From positions 124,001-188,000 of the forward strand of contig JBNLFL010000025.1 in the NCBI GenBank assembly GCA_050305515.1: 64,000 bases of DNA, written 5' to 3'. Below the pieces are notes generated by a model that ran no database searches, was not told the DNA's origin, and worked only from the letters and a program-made list of their open reading frames with translations. The DNA comes from JAFGUB01 sp050305515. GTDB taxonomy: Bacteria > Campylobacterota > Campylobacteria > Campylobacterales > Sulfurimonadaceae. Positions 1 through 8,504 of the stretch are shown here, one piece after another. The translations under genes were made by a program, and so were the position numbers. Positions within the stretch are counted from its first letter, which is position 1, and each line of letters opens with the position of its first letter.

Positions 1-68
1 GTATCGATTCGCTCTCGGCAATGATTATTTTACGCCGTTTTCTCGGTATTTTGTTTTAAATGTTGATC

Positions 69-168
69 AAAAGAGAGCCTGATACGCTTTGAATCTTGAG
101 TGTGGCCGGCAGGTGAAATAGCAGACTCTCTTTTCATGAACATGAGCCAAAGGAGGTTCCTCCTTTGG
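69..168. other. Inverted-repeat structures downstream of the oxidase operon
   Basis: Two nested structures lie just beyond the stop codon of the oxidase small subunit. A 9-bp inverted repeat (AAAAGAGAG at 69-77, CTCTCTTTT at 126-134) encloses 48 bases. Next to it is a perfect 10-bp repeat with a TT centre (CCAAAGGAGG at 147-156, CCTCCTTTGG at 159-168). The second could end leftward transcription, although no clear U-run follows it. The first could be part of a structured RNA; I could not match it to a riboswitch family. Bases 1-68 hold nothing I recognise. Confidence 0.4.
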
Positions 169-180
169 TGCAGATCCGGC

Positions 181-1377
181 TTATGCCAGAACGTTTTTAA
201 ACAGTACGATCATTCCCCATCCCATGTATACAAGACACCATGTAACAAGAATGTAGAGGGTAGCTTTACCCAGGTTGCGTGTCAGCGTATGGTTTTGTGC
301 ATCAAAGACACCGTCGGTTTTAGCGACATTCCACGCCATAGTCGCGATAAAGGCAACGCCCACAAAACCGAGAGAGACAAAGGTTGAAAGAAACATGATA
401 ACCGTTGGCCAATCGATATTCATCGGATAATCATAAATATCATAGCCGATGTCGATCATAATGCTGTACTTGATGTACTCTCTCACGGCGGAGATCAGCA
501 GTGCCACAACAACCAAAACCGCTGTTGTGATATAGCTGTTACTGTTTTTCATCGCCAGTAGCAGCAGTACGACTACGCCGATAACTGTCGCGAGTGTCAA
601 CGGAGCGAATAAGATATCTGCTTGCAGCATCCATAGTGCAAAAAGCACGGCACTGATGATAAGACCGATTGTGGCGAGCTTTGTACCGAGTGAAGCCGTA
701 AAGGCAAGATACTCTTTGCTAAAGTCCTTACGGGTACTGAGAAACTGGCTGTAGTTTTGAAGGAAAATCCCCACTACCGGAATCGTAAGACTGACCATGA
801 AGGCAAGTCGGATTATATCGATATGAAAATTGGTTCCTGAGGTATCGACAATACCATTTGGCGCATACCACTCCATCCACTGATTGGGTTGGATCGATTC
901 GACGGCAAAGTTATGCATGATGACGCCTGCAAACACGAGAACCAGAAATGATACTGTTCCAACTAAAACATTTGATGAAGAACCTTTTTTATTGGCAGAG
1001 TAGTACCAGTAATACATCAAATAACCTACGATAAGCGTGTAGATAAATATAAATACCCAGATACCCGAGAGCGTATTGGTAACATACCAGTTGGGATCAT
1101 AGATGACCTGGGTGAAGAGCAGCGGAGCAACCCCGAGGACAATAAGTACCGACACACTGAATTTTCCCGTCTGGATCAGATGCGGTGTGAGAATTTTCCA
1201 GTTCCCGTCTGTTTTTTGCCGGGTGGCTCCAAAAAGCGACAGTCCCATACTTCCAAGAGCAAGCAGAACAAATGCGGCATGAAGTGCCCACGTCAGTACA
1301 TACAGTGCCTGAAATACGACGGGGTAAAAGGGTACACCCGCCGGATCACGTAATAAATTAAGTGTTGCGGCATCCAT
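181..1377 (-). CDS. Cytochrome bd-superfamily oxidase, small membrane subunit
   Basis: This 398-residue protein is almost entirely membrane-embedded, with about nine hydrophobic segments. It follows the bd-type large subunit directly, so it is most likely the second (CydB-like) subunit of that terminal oxidase. The start chosen is the ATG whose A overlaps the upstream stop as TAATG, which indicates translational coupling; the open frame runs 12 codons further upstream. The N-terminus is short and polar, and the first membrane span contains the motif TWALHAAF. It does not look like E. coli CydB, which fits the divergent c-heme-containing branch of the superfamily. The assignment rests mainly on the neighbour and the topology. 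Confidence 0.7.
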   Translation of the reverse strand: MDAATLNLLRDPAGVPFYPVVFQALYVLTWALHAAFVLLALGSMGLSLFGATRQKTDGNWKILTPHLIQTGKFSVSVLIVLGVAPLLFTQVIYDPNWYVTNTLSGIWVFIFIYTLIVGYLMYYWYYSANKKGSSSNVLVGTVSFLVLVFAGVIMHNFAVESIQPNQWMEWYAPNGIVDTSGTNFHIDIIRLAFMVSLTIPVVGIFLQNYSQFLSTRKDFSKEYLAFTASLGTKLATIGLIISAVLFALWMLQADILFAPLTLATVIGVVVLLLLAMKNSNSYITTAVLVVVALLISAVREYIKYSIMIDIGYDIYDYPMNIDWPTVIMFLSTFVSLGFVGVAFIATMAWNVAKTDGVFDAQNHTLTRNLGKATLYILVTWCLVYMGWGMIVLFKNVLA

Positions 1378-2723
1378 TATCGGGCTCCTTGTTGATTTTG
1401 TGTAGCGATCCATGCTGCCATAGCGTCAAACTCATAATCGGGCAGTGCGATTTTCGGCATGTAGGGAATAGCTCCCGTTGCCAGTGATGTCTGCATGAAA
1501 TCTTTGATGGTCTGGGCATCCCATCCGGCAACTCTGGCCATGAGCGGTCTGAACTTTCCGTCAGGTTCAAGACTGTGACAGTTTGAACATGCCCGTTTGG
1601 TTAAAAGTTCTCCCACTTCAAGTTTATTCTCGGAAGTGATCGTTTGAAGTCTTTGAGGAACCCAGGGACTGGCATGCAGAAAACCGATTTCGGCAAGTTT
1701 ATCCACTTCGCCTTTGATGCCTTTACCCGGGACATCACGTGAAATGATCTGATTACTGTAGATATAGCGTCCGGCGACATACGGTTTACGAAGGCTTTCC
1801 CGCAATTTTTCGCCCGGCCAGAGTCCGACAATCAAAACAACAACGACCATGGCGGCGGCAAGGGGGCGGTTGATGAGACGCGGCATAAAAATAGCTACCG
1901 CAAAGTAGAGCGAGAAGGCAACCATGAGCCCGATACGTGTTGCCATGATATCCGGTAGATAGACCCCGAGCAGTATTTCCGCACTTTCAGGCAGTGTGCT
2001 AACATACCACATGAAAAAGAACATGGTTAAAAATCCGCCGAGCATACTGGTAATGCCCATTTTTCTTGTCAGCTCTTTTCGCAATTCCAGATTGGGCAAG
2101 GCACTGGAAATAACCATGCCAATGACACCCGCCATCATAATCATGAAGCCGATTCGCAGGAACATATGGGGGAAGGTATTGATTCCGAAAAAGGCGTCAC
2201 TGGCCGATCCGGTTGTATAAAATGCATCGGTCCCCGGCCACATCATGAAGCTGATAATACCGATGATCAGCATCAGGGTCCCGACTGAAGCCAATGCAAA
2301 GGTATAGGTGAGTTTAAGATGCGTTTTTCGATCGATTTTTCCGATAAAGTAAACCAGGGCAAAAACACCGACGACCTCATAAACAAAAAAGACCCATTCC
2401 GTTGCCCATACCCAGACAAAGTTGTGAATCAGTGCGCTAATACCGCGTGGACTTGCTGCGGTAGCGGTGTACCAAATTCCCGGACCGGTAATGGAACCGA
2501 TAACATAGGAAAAAATGAGTAGAAACATGCCGTATTTTTTCATGTAATCGTAGAGTTCCGGCCGGTCTTCCGTGTAAGCTTTATGTGCAAGAAAAGCAAA
2601 AAGCATAGCGGCACCGACCGAGGTGTGCGACGCTAATATATGAATGGTCCCCGTTATTCCCATCAGCCACGCCGAGCCGATTTCCGGGAAATAAAAGAGA
2701 GGAAACAAGCCAATGTGATCCAT
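1377..2723 (-). CDS. Cytochrome bd-superfamily oxidase large subunit with fused cytochrome c domain
   Basis: The first ~300 residues form a CydA-like membrane domain. A His in the first helix pair (IHILASH), a TEWVFFVYE helix with two glutamates like the E99/E107 pair of E. coli CydA, and a PHMFLRI helix are candidate heme ligands. After the last membrane span, the C-terminal ~130 residues form a periplasmic cytochrome c domain with CSNCH near residue 379 and a likely distal methionine in IPYMPKI. The canonical quinol-binding Q-loop motif is not visible. This domain plan fits the branch of the bd superfamily that carries heme c. The electron donor could therefore be a cytochrome c instead of quinol; that is inference. 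The ribosome site AGGAGGAATAG before the ATG is strong. Confidence 0.8.
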   Translation of the reverse strand: MDHIGLFPLFYFPEIGSAWLMGITGTIHILASHTSVGAAMLFAFLAHKAYTEDRPELYDYMKKYGMFLLIFSYVIGSITGPGIWYTATAASPRGISALIHNFVWVWATEWVFFVYEVVGVFALVYFIGKIDRKTHLKLTYTFALASVGTLMLIIGIISFMMWPGTDAFYTTGSASDAFFGINTFPHMFLRIGFMIMMAGVIGMVISSALPNLELRKELTRKMGITSMLGGFLTMFFFMWYVSTLPESAEILLGVYLPDIMATRIGLMVAFSLYFAVAIFMPRLINRPLAAAMVVVVLIVGLWPGEKLRESLRKPYVAGRYIYSNQIISRDVPGKGIKGEVDKLAEIGFLHASPWVPQRLQTITSENKLEVGELLTKRACSNCHSLEPDGKFRPLMARVAGWDAQTIKDFMQTSLATGAIPYMPKIALPDYEFDAMAAWIATQNQQGAR

Positions 2724-2805
2724 CTATTCCTCCTAGGATAATGCAAATAAAATGGTTGCAAAAATCCTGCGATTCGAGCAGCCATGGGAAAAATGGTAGT
2801 ACTTC

Positions 2806-2830
2806 AGTGTTACATAAGTGTTAAGTGTTG
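2806..2830. promoter_or_regulatory. Triple AGTGTTA direct repeat upstream of the oxidase operon
   Basis: AGTGTTA occurs at 2806 and 2817, and AGTGTTG at 2824. The first two are spaced by one helical turn (11 bp). They lie about 85-105 bp upstream of the oxidase start in the 177-bp spacer after the GGDEF-EAL gene. The arrangement resembles a tandem operator for an OmpR-family or similar regulator. No regulator gene is adjacent. Confidence 0.4.
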
Positions 2831-2900
2831 ATTATTATTTTTATTACGTCAAGAAATAGAATAGGCCGTGCAGCGGTAACAAAATTGCGTCGTCTGCGTG

Positions 2901-5222
2901 TTAATGAGAAGCGGCGTCCGTCGGACCGTAAGTATCTATGAAAAGTAGCAGCTCTTTGAAATTGCGCGGTTTTGAAAAGTAGTATCCCTGAAAGAGATCA
3001 CAGCCGTAGCTTTTCAGAATACGGGCCTGCTCGATTGTCTCTACCCCTTCAGCAAGCGTCGGAATGTCAAGTGCCTTTCCAATACTTATAATACTTTGAA
3101 TAAGTGCCCTGTCGTGGTCATCTACAAGAATGTCACGTACAAAACTTTTATCGATTTTGACTTCGTTAATGGGGAGTTTGCTGAGCAGGCTGAGTGATGA
3201 ATAGCCTGTTCCAAAGTCATCAAGCGAGATCTTGAAGCCGTCACTGCGCAGCAATTGAAGCAGTTTCTGAATCTGCTTCAGGTCTTCAATAAAGAGACTC
3301 TCCGTTACCTCAAGTGAAATCTTTTCTGCCGATAGCCGGTGCGTTTGCAGGGCATTTTTTATCAGCGGTTGAAACTGTTCATTCAGGAGTTGTCTCACGG
3401 AGACGTTGATGGAGAGCCGCATATCGGGGACGATCTCAAGCAATGTAACCAGATCCGCAAAAGCGGTCTCTATGACAAAGGCGCCAATGGCATTGATCTG
3501 ACCTGAATTTTCTGCCACGGGAATGAAGCGATCAGGCGGGACCTGGCCGAGGGTGGCGTTGTTCCATCGAAGCAGGGCTTCGATGCCGATACATTTTCCG
3601 CTACGCGCGTCGATTTGGGGCTGATAGTGCAGTGAGAGCTCATTATTCTCTATGGCCCGGTGCAGCTCTTTGGCAATCTGTGCCTGCTGGGCGCTGTTGA
3701 GTTTGAGATGCTCCGTAAAAAAAGCGTAGCTGTTACGCTCTTTTTTTGCCTCGTACATTACCAGGTCTGCCTGGGAGAGCAGTTCGTCAAAGGTGTAATC
3801 ATTGGTGGATGCCAGTGCAATACCGGTGCTGGAATTGATGGTAAAAGAGAGGTTCCCGATGCGGATGCTTTCTGAGAGCTGATAATTGCAGTGTTCCACG
3901 AAATGAACAATCTTCGCTCTGTCGCTGTAGGGTGTCAGGATGATGAACTCATCACCGCCGTGGCGTATCAGAAGTTCATGCCCATCGCAACAGCGCTGCA
4001 GCCGCAGGGCAACTTCCTGAAGCACCTCGTCGCCGGCGGTATGTCCGTAATGATCATTGATGTATTTGAAGTTGTCCAGATCAAAATACAAAATTCCAAA
4101 ACCATGAGATTGACGCTGCTGCCAGAGCGGAAATTCCCGGGTCAGGTAATAGCGGTTGGGAAGATGGGTGAGCGGGTCATGGTCAGCCAGATATTTGAGC
4201 TGTTCTTTGGAAGAGAACTGCTGTCGGTCAATTTTCCAGAAAAGTGCAAATACGATCAGGTTAAAAAGAATAAAAATTCCGATATAGGCAGATTCAATAT
4301 GCCAGAATGCCTCTTTGATGCTGCTGGTATAGCGTCCGATAACCGTAATGAGTCTGAGATCCGGATTGTAGCTGAGCGTGACGAGCCGTTCGCCCTGCAT
4401 GACTCCCAAAGGCATATCGATGGTGATGGAGCGCATGGAGTCACTCTCTGCTGTGGCATGCAGATCAAGATGCTGCTCTTTATAAAAATGCAGCATCGCC
4501 TCAACGGATGCTTTTGCAAGCGGAGTATTGTAAATCGTATCGGGATTGGCAGTATAGGTATTGAGATATTGCCAATAGTTGTTTCCTGCCCCGTCGGCAT
4601 CTTTGATGACATTGATAAAAATGTCGTGTTTGTTTCGGATATTCCAGGGGTTGAAGGCGCCTTGAATACTGATTCCCGTGGCAATGACGGCTACGACCTC
4701 ATTGTTTGCATTACGAATGGCATAGCGCAGCGGCATCACCCATTGGTTTAGCGGATGGAAAAAGTAGGTGCGCCCCAGAGTGACGCTGCTGCTTTGGAGC
4801 GCATATCTGAAACTTTCAGCAGAGGCAGGGGCGTGCAGAAGATTCGGGAGGGCTTTCCCTGAGAGGTTGTGGGAGGTTAGGATGAGCTTACCATCCGGAG
4901 TGGCCAGTCCGTAAGCGGAAAAGACGGGATTACTGATTAAAAAGTTATCCAGAAGTGCCTGTGCCTCTTCCGGATGATTCAATGCGTCAAGCTCCACGAG
5001 CCGTTGACCGAGAAGCTGTAGCATGGCAGCATGCTGTTCAAAACGGTCCTGTGCGGAATTACCGACGAGTTTATGCAGGTAGATCAGTTCGTCGGACGCT
5101 TCCTGACGGATATCATACCACTTGAAAATCGTAACGGAAGCAAAAGAGATCAGTGCCGCCAATACCGTGAAGAGATAGAGCTTCCAGATGGAAGTTTTAA
5201 AAGGAATCAGCGTCTGTTTCAT
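2901..5222 (-). CDS. Membrane sensor with GGDEF and EAL domains (cyclic-di-GMP turnover)
   Basis: This 773-residue protein starts with a membrane segment (about residues 14-35). A ~270-residue periplasmic region of dCache/PDC type follows, then a second membrane segment (IGIFILFNLIVFALFW). The GGDEF domain (from LTHLPNR) has an intact GGDEF signature but no RxxD inhibitory site at the usual place. The EAL domain retains EALLRW, NVSVRQ, DDFGTGYSS, KIDKSF and AEGVET, so phosphodiesterase activity is expected. Both catalytic domains could work, but EAL activity is the safer prediction. It is on the same strand as the oxidase genes, 177 bp upstream, and may be transcribed separately. Confidence 0.9.
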   Translation of the reverse strand: MKQTLIPFKTSIWKLYLFTVLAALISFASVTIFKWYDIRQEASDELIYLHKLVGNSAQDRFEQHAAMLQLLGQRLVELDALNHPEEAQALLDNFLISNPVFSAYGLATPDGKLILTSHNLSGKALPNLLHAPASAESFRYALQSSSVTLGRTYFFHPLNQWVMPLRYAIRNANNEVVAVIATGISIQGAFNPWNIRNKHDIFINVIKDADGAGNNYWQYLNTYTANPDTIYNTPLAKASVEAMLHFYKEQHLDLHATAESDSMRSITIDMPLGVMQGERLVTLSYNPDLRLITVIGRYTSSIKEAFWHIESAYIGIFILFNLIVFALFWKIDRQQFSSKEQLKYLADHDPLTHLPNRYYLTREFPLWQQRQSHGFGILYFDLDNFKYINDHYGHTAGDEVLQEVALRLQRCCDGHELLIRHGGDEFIILTPYSDRAKIVHFVEHCNYQLSESIRIGNLSFTINSSTGIALASTNDYTFDELLSQADLVMYEAKKERNSYAFFTEHLKLNSAQQAQIAKELHRAIENNELSLHYQPQIDARSGKCIGIEALLRWNNATLGQVPPDRFIPVAENSGQINAIGAFVIETAFADLVTLLEIVPDMRLSINVSVRQLLNEQFQPLIKNALQTHRLSAEKISLEVTESLFIEDLKQIQKLLQLLRSDGFKISLDDFGTGYSSLSLLSKLPINEVKIDKSFVRDILVDDHDRALIQSIISIGKALDIPTLAEGVETIEQARILKSYGCDLFQGYYFSKPRNFKELLLFIDTYGPTDAASH

Positions 5223-5292
5223 TGGAAAAAGTCTATCGCAATATTAATATATCGCGAATAAAAAAGTCTGAAGTGCAAGGGGAAACGCGCCT

Positions 5293-5943
5293 TCAGCACG
5301 CGTTAAAATACTCAGCAGCTTCGCGTTCATCATCCGTCATACGATCGGGAGCGTAATCGGGATCGCTCGCTATGAGGTGTATGACTTTTTCTCTGCAAAA
5401 TTCAAAGAGCTGTGTGCGTGCGGCTTCATGATCGCGCAAAAATCCAAGACCGCTGAACTGGTAAGGCGATTCAATTTCGATACAAAGCAAAATACCTTCG
5501 GCACGGGTTTCGAAAAATTCGGCCATCTCGCGATAGCTGATGCCGAATTCCGTCGCATGCCATCCGATGGTTTCAAGGGTTTTGTCGGAAAAATCACTGA
5601 TACCGTCGGCCGTAGAGTCGTCATAATCGGCATGAATCCGGTTGTATCCCAAAATCTCCGCCCAGGCGCCTGAAGCTTTGAGCAGAATTCGCTCATCATC
5701 TTCGACAACACGGTAATTATGCCCCAGAAGCTCCTGAATTGAAGCAGGTTTGGCCGGGCTAACGGGAGAGGCCGGTTTCGACGCCACCGCTCCGCGATAG
5801 ATGTGAAGTGCCTTCGCATCAAACGGTTCGAATTCGATTGTGCCTTCTAGGGTAATAGCAAACGTACGGTGGCTGTTGAGAGCATGCAGCAGTGCCTGCC
5901 TGGAAACGACAATGATCTCGTTTTGAAGATTGATTTTTTTCAT
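5293..5943 (-). CDS. Conserved-type hypothetical protein, 216 residues
   Basis: I do not recognise this protein. It has no signal peptide or membrane span. A short N-terminal part is joined by a Pro/Ala/Ser-rich linker (residues ~53-68) to an acidic C-terminal domain rich in aromatic and charged residues, ending in Cys. It is transcribed leftward, 70 bp from the GGDEF-EAL gene, so it may be co-transcribed with it. The start ATG is at the left edge of a 400-bp spacer shared with ilvC. Confidence 0.6.
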   Translation of the reverse strand: MKKINLQNEIIVVSRQALLHALNSHRTFAITLEGTIEFEPFDAKALHIYRGAVASKPASPVSPAKPASIQELLGHNYRVVEDDERILLKASGAWAEILGYNRIHADYDDSTADGISDFSDKTLETIGWHATEFGISYREMAEFFETRAEGILLCIEIESPYQFSGLGFLRDHEAARTQLFEFCREKVIHLIASDPDYAPDRMTDDEREAAEYFNAC

Positions 5944-6045
5944 GGATTCTCTATCGGGTTCAGATTTTCACTGAGGGGGATTTTACATAAGAAAGACTGG
6001 ATTTCACTTGGAGTAGAAAAATAATATTGAAGCTTAAATTTGCAT

Positions 6046-6105
6046 TATAACTTACCTCACTTACTCTGAGGCTCGAGCTCCCCAAAGTAGGTCAGGTAAG
6101 TTATA
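6046..6105. repeat. 12-bp perfect inverted repeat in the ilvC upstream spacer
   Basis: TATAACTTACCT at 6046-6057 is mirrored exactly by AGGTAAGTTATA at 6094-6105, around a 36-base interior that contains its own short palindrome (GCTCGAGC). It could form a long cruciform or an RNA stem-loop. A TTACATGTAA palindrome lies 16 bp downstream. Confidence 0.5.
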
Positions 6106-6121
6106 GGCTAACGATTGCTGG

Positions 6122-6131
6122 TTACATGTAA
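6122..6131. repeat. TTACATGTAA palindrome, intergenic
   Basis: Exact copy in the spacer between the hypothetical gene and ilvC, 16 bp after the 12-bp inverted repeat. Confidence 0.9.
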
Positions 6132-6180
6132 CACAACAATGTCCCGAAAGATAGCGTACGCAATCTTAAAATTGCCCATG

Positions 6181-6211
6181 TTTTGATCAAGAACTATAAT
6201 TAAGATCAAAA
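6181..6211 (+). promoter_or_regulatory. Possible operator overlapping a -10 element upstream of ilvC
   Basis: TTTTGATC (6181-6188) and GATCAAAA (6204-6211) form a perfect 8-bp inverted repeat around a 15-bp centre containing TATAAT (6194-6199). A dimeric regulator bound here would cover that hexamer. It lies ~140 bp upstream of ilvC and would give a long leader. Confidence 0.4.
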
Positions 6212-6292
6212 TCGGTTATTAATAGTGTTGCAAGCTCATTATTATAAGTGGGTATTTAGAAAGTTTTAAGAGAGTGTAGTGGGAAGTTTGAG

Positions 6293-6298
6293 TATAAT
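6293..6298 (+). promoter_or_regulatory. Promoter -10 element of ilvC
   Basis: TATAAT in the context gagTATAATtcg, 45 bp before the ilvC ATG. The same context recurs before rppH. Campylobacterota sigma-70 promoters rely on a strong -10 and often lack a clear -35. Confidence 0.6.
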
Positions 6299-6342
6299 TC
6301 GCGAAATTTTGCGCGTCTGAGCGTACTACAAGGGATAGTGTT

Positions 6343-7365
6343 ATGGCACTTAACGTCTACTACGACAAAGATTGTAATATCGAACTTATCAAGAGCAAGA
6401 AAGTGGCCATGATCGGCTTTGGAAGCCAGGGTCATGCGCATGCAGAGAACCTTCGCGACAGTGGCGTTGAAGTGGTTATCGGTCTGAGAAAGGGCGGTTC
6501 AAGCTGGGCAAAAGCGGAAGCCAAAGGGTTCAGTGTCATGACCGTTGCAGACGCTTCAGCAGTTGCAGATGTCATCATGATTCTGCTTCCGGATGAAAAT
6601 CAGGCAGAGATCTATGCCAACGAAATTGCTCCGAATCTGAAATCGGGTGCGACAATCGCATTCGGTCACGGTTTCAACATTCACTACGGCCGTGTCAAAC
6701 CTGCATCGGATATCAATGTCATGATGGTTGCTCCTAAAGCGCCGGGTCACACCGTTCGCAGCGAGTTTGTCAAAGGCGGCGGTATCCCCGACCTGATTGC
6801 GATTCATGCCGATCCAAGCGGTAACACGAAAGATCTTGCGCTTTCATACGCTTCCGCTATCGGCGGCGGCCGCACCGGTATTATCGAAACAACGTTCAAA
6901 GATGAAACGGAAACCGACCTTTTCGGCGAGCAGGCAGTGCTCTGCGGTGGTGTTTCCGCTCTGATTCAGGCAGGTTTTGAAACGCTTACGGAAGCAGGTT
7001 ACCCTGAAGAGATGGCATATTTCGAATGTCTGCACGAGATGAAGCTTATCGTTGACCTGATCTTCGAAGGCGGCATCAAGGATATGCGTTACTCCATCTC
7101 CAATACTGCCGAATACGGTGATATGGTAAGCGGTCCGCGCGTCATCAACGAAGAGTCCAAAAAAGCGATGAAAGAGGTTCTCAAAGAGATCCAAAACGGC
7201 AAATTCGCCAAAGACTTCATTCTTGAAGGTCAGGCAGGCTATCCGCGTATGAATGCAGAACGCAAAAATCTTGCGGCACATCCGGTTGAAGTCACCGGTG
7301 AGCGTCTGCGCGGCATGATGCCGTGGATCAAGGCAAACAAAATCGTCGATCAGGACAAAAACTAA
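6343..7365 (+). CDS. ilvC: Ketol-acid reductoisomerase
   Basis: IlvC converts acetolactate or acetohydroxybutyrate to the dihydroxy acids of valine, leucine and isoleucine synthesis, using Mg2+ and NAD(P)H. The 340-residue length is that of the short class I enzyme. The N-terminal Rossmann motif GFGSQGHAHAENL is followed by the GLRKGGSSW cofactor loop. The C-terminal all-helical domain carries DLFGEQ and the metal-binding glutamates in ECLHE. AAGGGAT precedes the ATG at normal spacing. It stands alone, away from other branched-chain genes. Confidence 0.97.
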   Translation: MALNVYYDKDCNIELIKSKKVAMIGFGSQGHAHAENLRDSGVEVVIGLRKGGSSWAKAEAKGFSVMTVADASAVADVIMILLPDENQAEIYANEIAPNLKSGATIAFGHGFNIHYGRVKPASDINVMMVAPKAPGHTVRSEFVKGGGIPDLIAIHADPSGNTKDLALSYASAIGGGRTGIIETTFKDETETDLFGEQAVLCGGVSALIQAGFETLTEAGYPEEMAYFECLHEMKLIVDLIFEGGIKDMRYSISNTAEYGDMVSGPRVINEESKKAMKEVLKEIQNGKFAKDFILEGQAGYPRMNAERKNLAAHPVEVTGERLRGMMPWIKANKIVDQDKN

Positions 7366-7388
7366 TCGTTCTTTTTTCCTGCGTGATA

Positions 7389-7415
7389 ACCGATACCCCT
7401 GTAGCGGGTGTCGGT
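7389..7415 (+). terminator. Probable terminator hairpin after ilvC
   Basis: ACCGATACCC (7389-7398) pairs with GGGTGTCGGT (7406-7415), allowing one G-U pair, across a 7-base loop. A pyrimidine-rich but not pure T tract follows. Confidence 0.5.
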
Positions 7416-7482
7416 ACACCCTCTTCTTCTTCCAAAATCATTGCAATCTGCCACAATTAATAGGGATTTTTCTTTCACCCAG

Positions 7483-7488
7483 TATAAT
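7483..7488 (+). promoter_or_regulatory. Promoter -10 of the deacetylase/dprA genes
   Basis: TATAAT within agTATAATacgcg, 27 bp before the deacetylase ATG. A TTACATGTAA palindrome (7500-7509) lies between this hexamer and the start codon, close to the likely transcription start. Confidence 0.5.
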
Positions 7489-7499
7489 ACGCGCATCTT

Positions 7500-7509
7500 T
7501 TACATGTAA
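7500..7509. repeat. TTACATGTAA palindrome, intergenic
   Basis: Exact copy five bases before the deacetylase start codon, between it and the -10 element. Confidence 0.9.
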
Positions 7510-7514
7510 GCCCT

Positions 7515-8504
7515 ATGACGAAACGAAAAACAACCCGTAAACCGGACCGCACCCATCTTATTGTCAAATATCTAAGCCTTGGTGCCATTGCACTGCTGCT
7601 GCTGAGCCTTGTCGGGGTCGCCGGATACTATTTCGGGTATGAAGCGGGCAGGGAGCAGATGGTCGCCCAGCTCAGCAAAGAGCGTGCCCAGACACAGAAG
7701 CTTCTTGCAGAGCTTAAAAGTGCAACGGTTATCAAGCCCGAAAAAAGCCGTAAAGAGCGTTTGGCGGAACTTTTGAAAAAGCATGAAGATGTTGTTGCGT
7801 CCCATGAGTATGACAAGGCACCGCCTGAAGGGCCCAAACGGCAGGTTGTCAAGAGCAGCACGCTTCCGAAACTGGCAATCATTATTGACGATGTCTCTTT
7901 TGAACGCGATGTAGAAAATATCAAAGCGCTGGAATTACCGGTTACGATGTCGTTTCTTCCTCCGAGCGCGCGCCATCCCGATTCGGCCAAGCTGGCGGCG
8001 AACGAAACAACGTATATGGTTCACCTTCCCCTTGAAGCGATGCAGTTTAATGCCGAAGAGAAGAGTACGCTTTACGTCAAAGATTCCCAGCAGCGCATCA
8101 GCGATCGTATCAGCGAAATCAAAAAACTCTTTCCACGAGTGAAGTATGTCAACAATCACACTGGAAGCCGTTTTACGGCCAGTGAAATTGCCATGAACCG
8201 CCTGATGTTCGCCCTGAGAAAGGAGAAGATCATGTTCATTGACAGTCGGACGACTGCCGAGACCCAGGTACCGCGTGTCATGAAAAACTACGGACTTCCC
8301 TATATTGCACGCGATGTCTTTTTGGATCATGTCGCCGATGTCGGTGAGATCAAACAGCAGATCCGCCGTGCCATCGGCATTGCGAAGCAGAGCGGCAGCG
8401 CGATCGCCATCGGACATCCGCGACGCGATACCCTTCAGGCGCTGCGTGAATCCAAAGCGCTCTTCAAAGAGGTGCAGCTTGTCACCATCGACAACTACCT
8501 CTGA
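7515..8504 (+). CDS. Divergent polysaccharide deacetylase family protein
   Basis: This 329-residue protein has a short basic N-terminus, one membrane anchor (about residues 20-45), a Lys/Glu-rich coiled region and then a C-terminal NodB-like barrel. The barrel starts at LAIIIDDVS and keeps VHLPLEAM, NNHTGSRF, FIDSRTT and AIGHPR, the signature of the YibQ-type divergent polysaccharide deacetylases. It probably acts in the periplasm on cell-wall or surface glycan; the substrate is unknown. Its 3' end overlaps the inferred start of dprA, so the two are likely co-transcribed. Confidence 0.85.
   Translation: MTKRKTTRKPDRTHLIVKYLSLGAIALLLLSLVGVAGYYFGYEAGREQMVAQLSKERAQTQKLLAELKSATVIKPEKSRKERLAELLKKHEDVVASHEYDKAPPEGPKRQVVKSSTLPKLAIIIDDVSFERDVENIKALELPVTMSFLPPSARHPDSAKLAANETTYMVHLPLEAMQFNAEEKSTLYVKDSQQRISDRISEIKKLFPRVKYVNNHTGSRFTASEIAMNRLMFALRKEKIMFIDSRTTAETQVPRVMKNYGLPYIARDVFLDHVADVGEIKQQIRRAIGIAKQSGSAIAIGHPRRDTLQALRESKALFKEVQLVTIDNYL

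Noticed and set aside
3891..4751. 286-codon open frame on the + strand
   Set aside because: It lies antisense within the GGDEF-EAL gene, whose domains are clear; the translation has no family features.
5822..5836. GGTTCGAAT, like a tRNA T-loop
   Set aside because: It is inside a coding frame and has no acceptor stem or anticodon arm around it.
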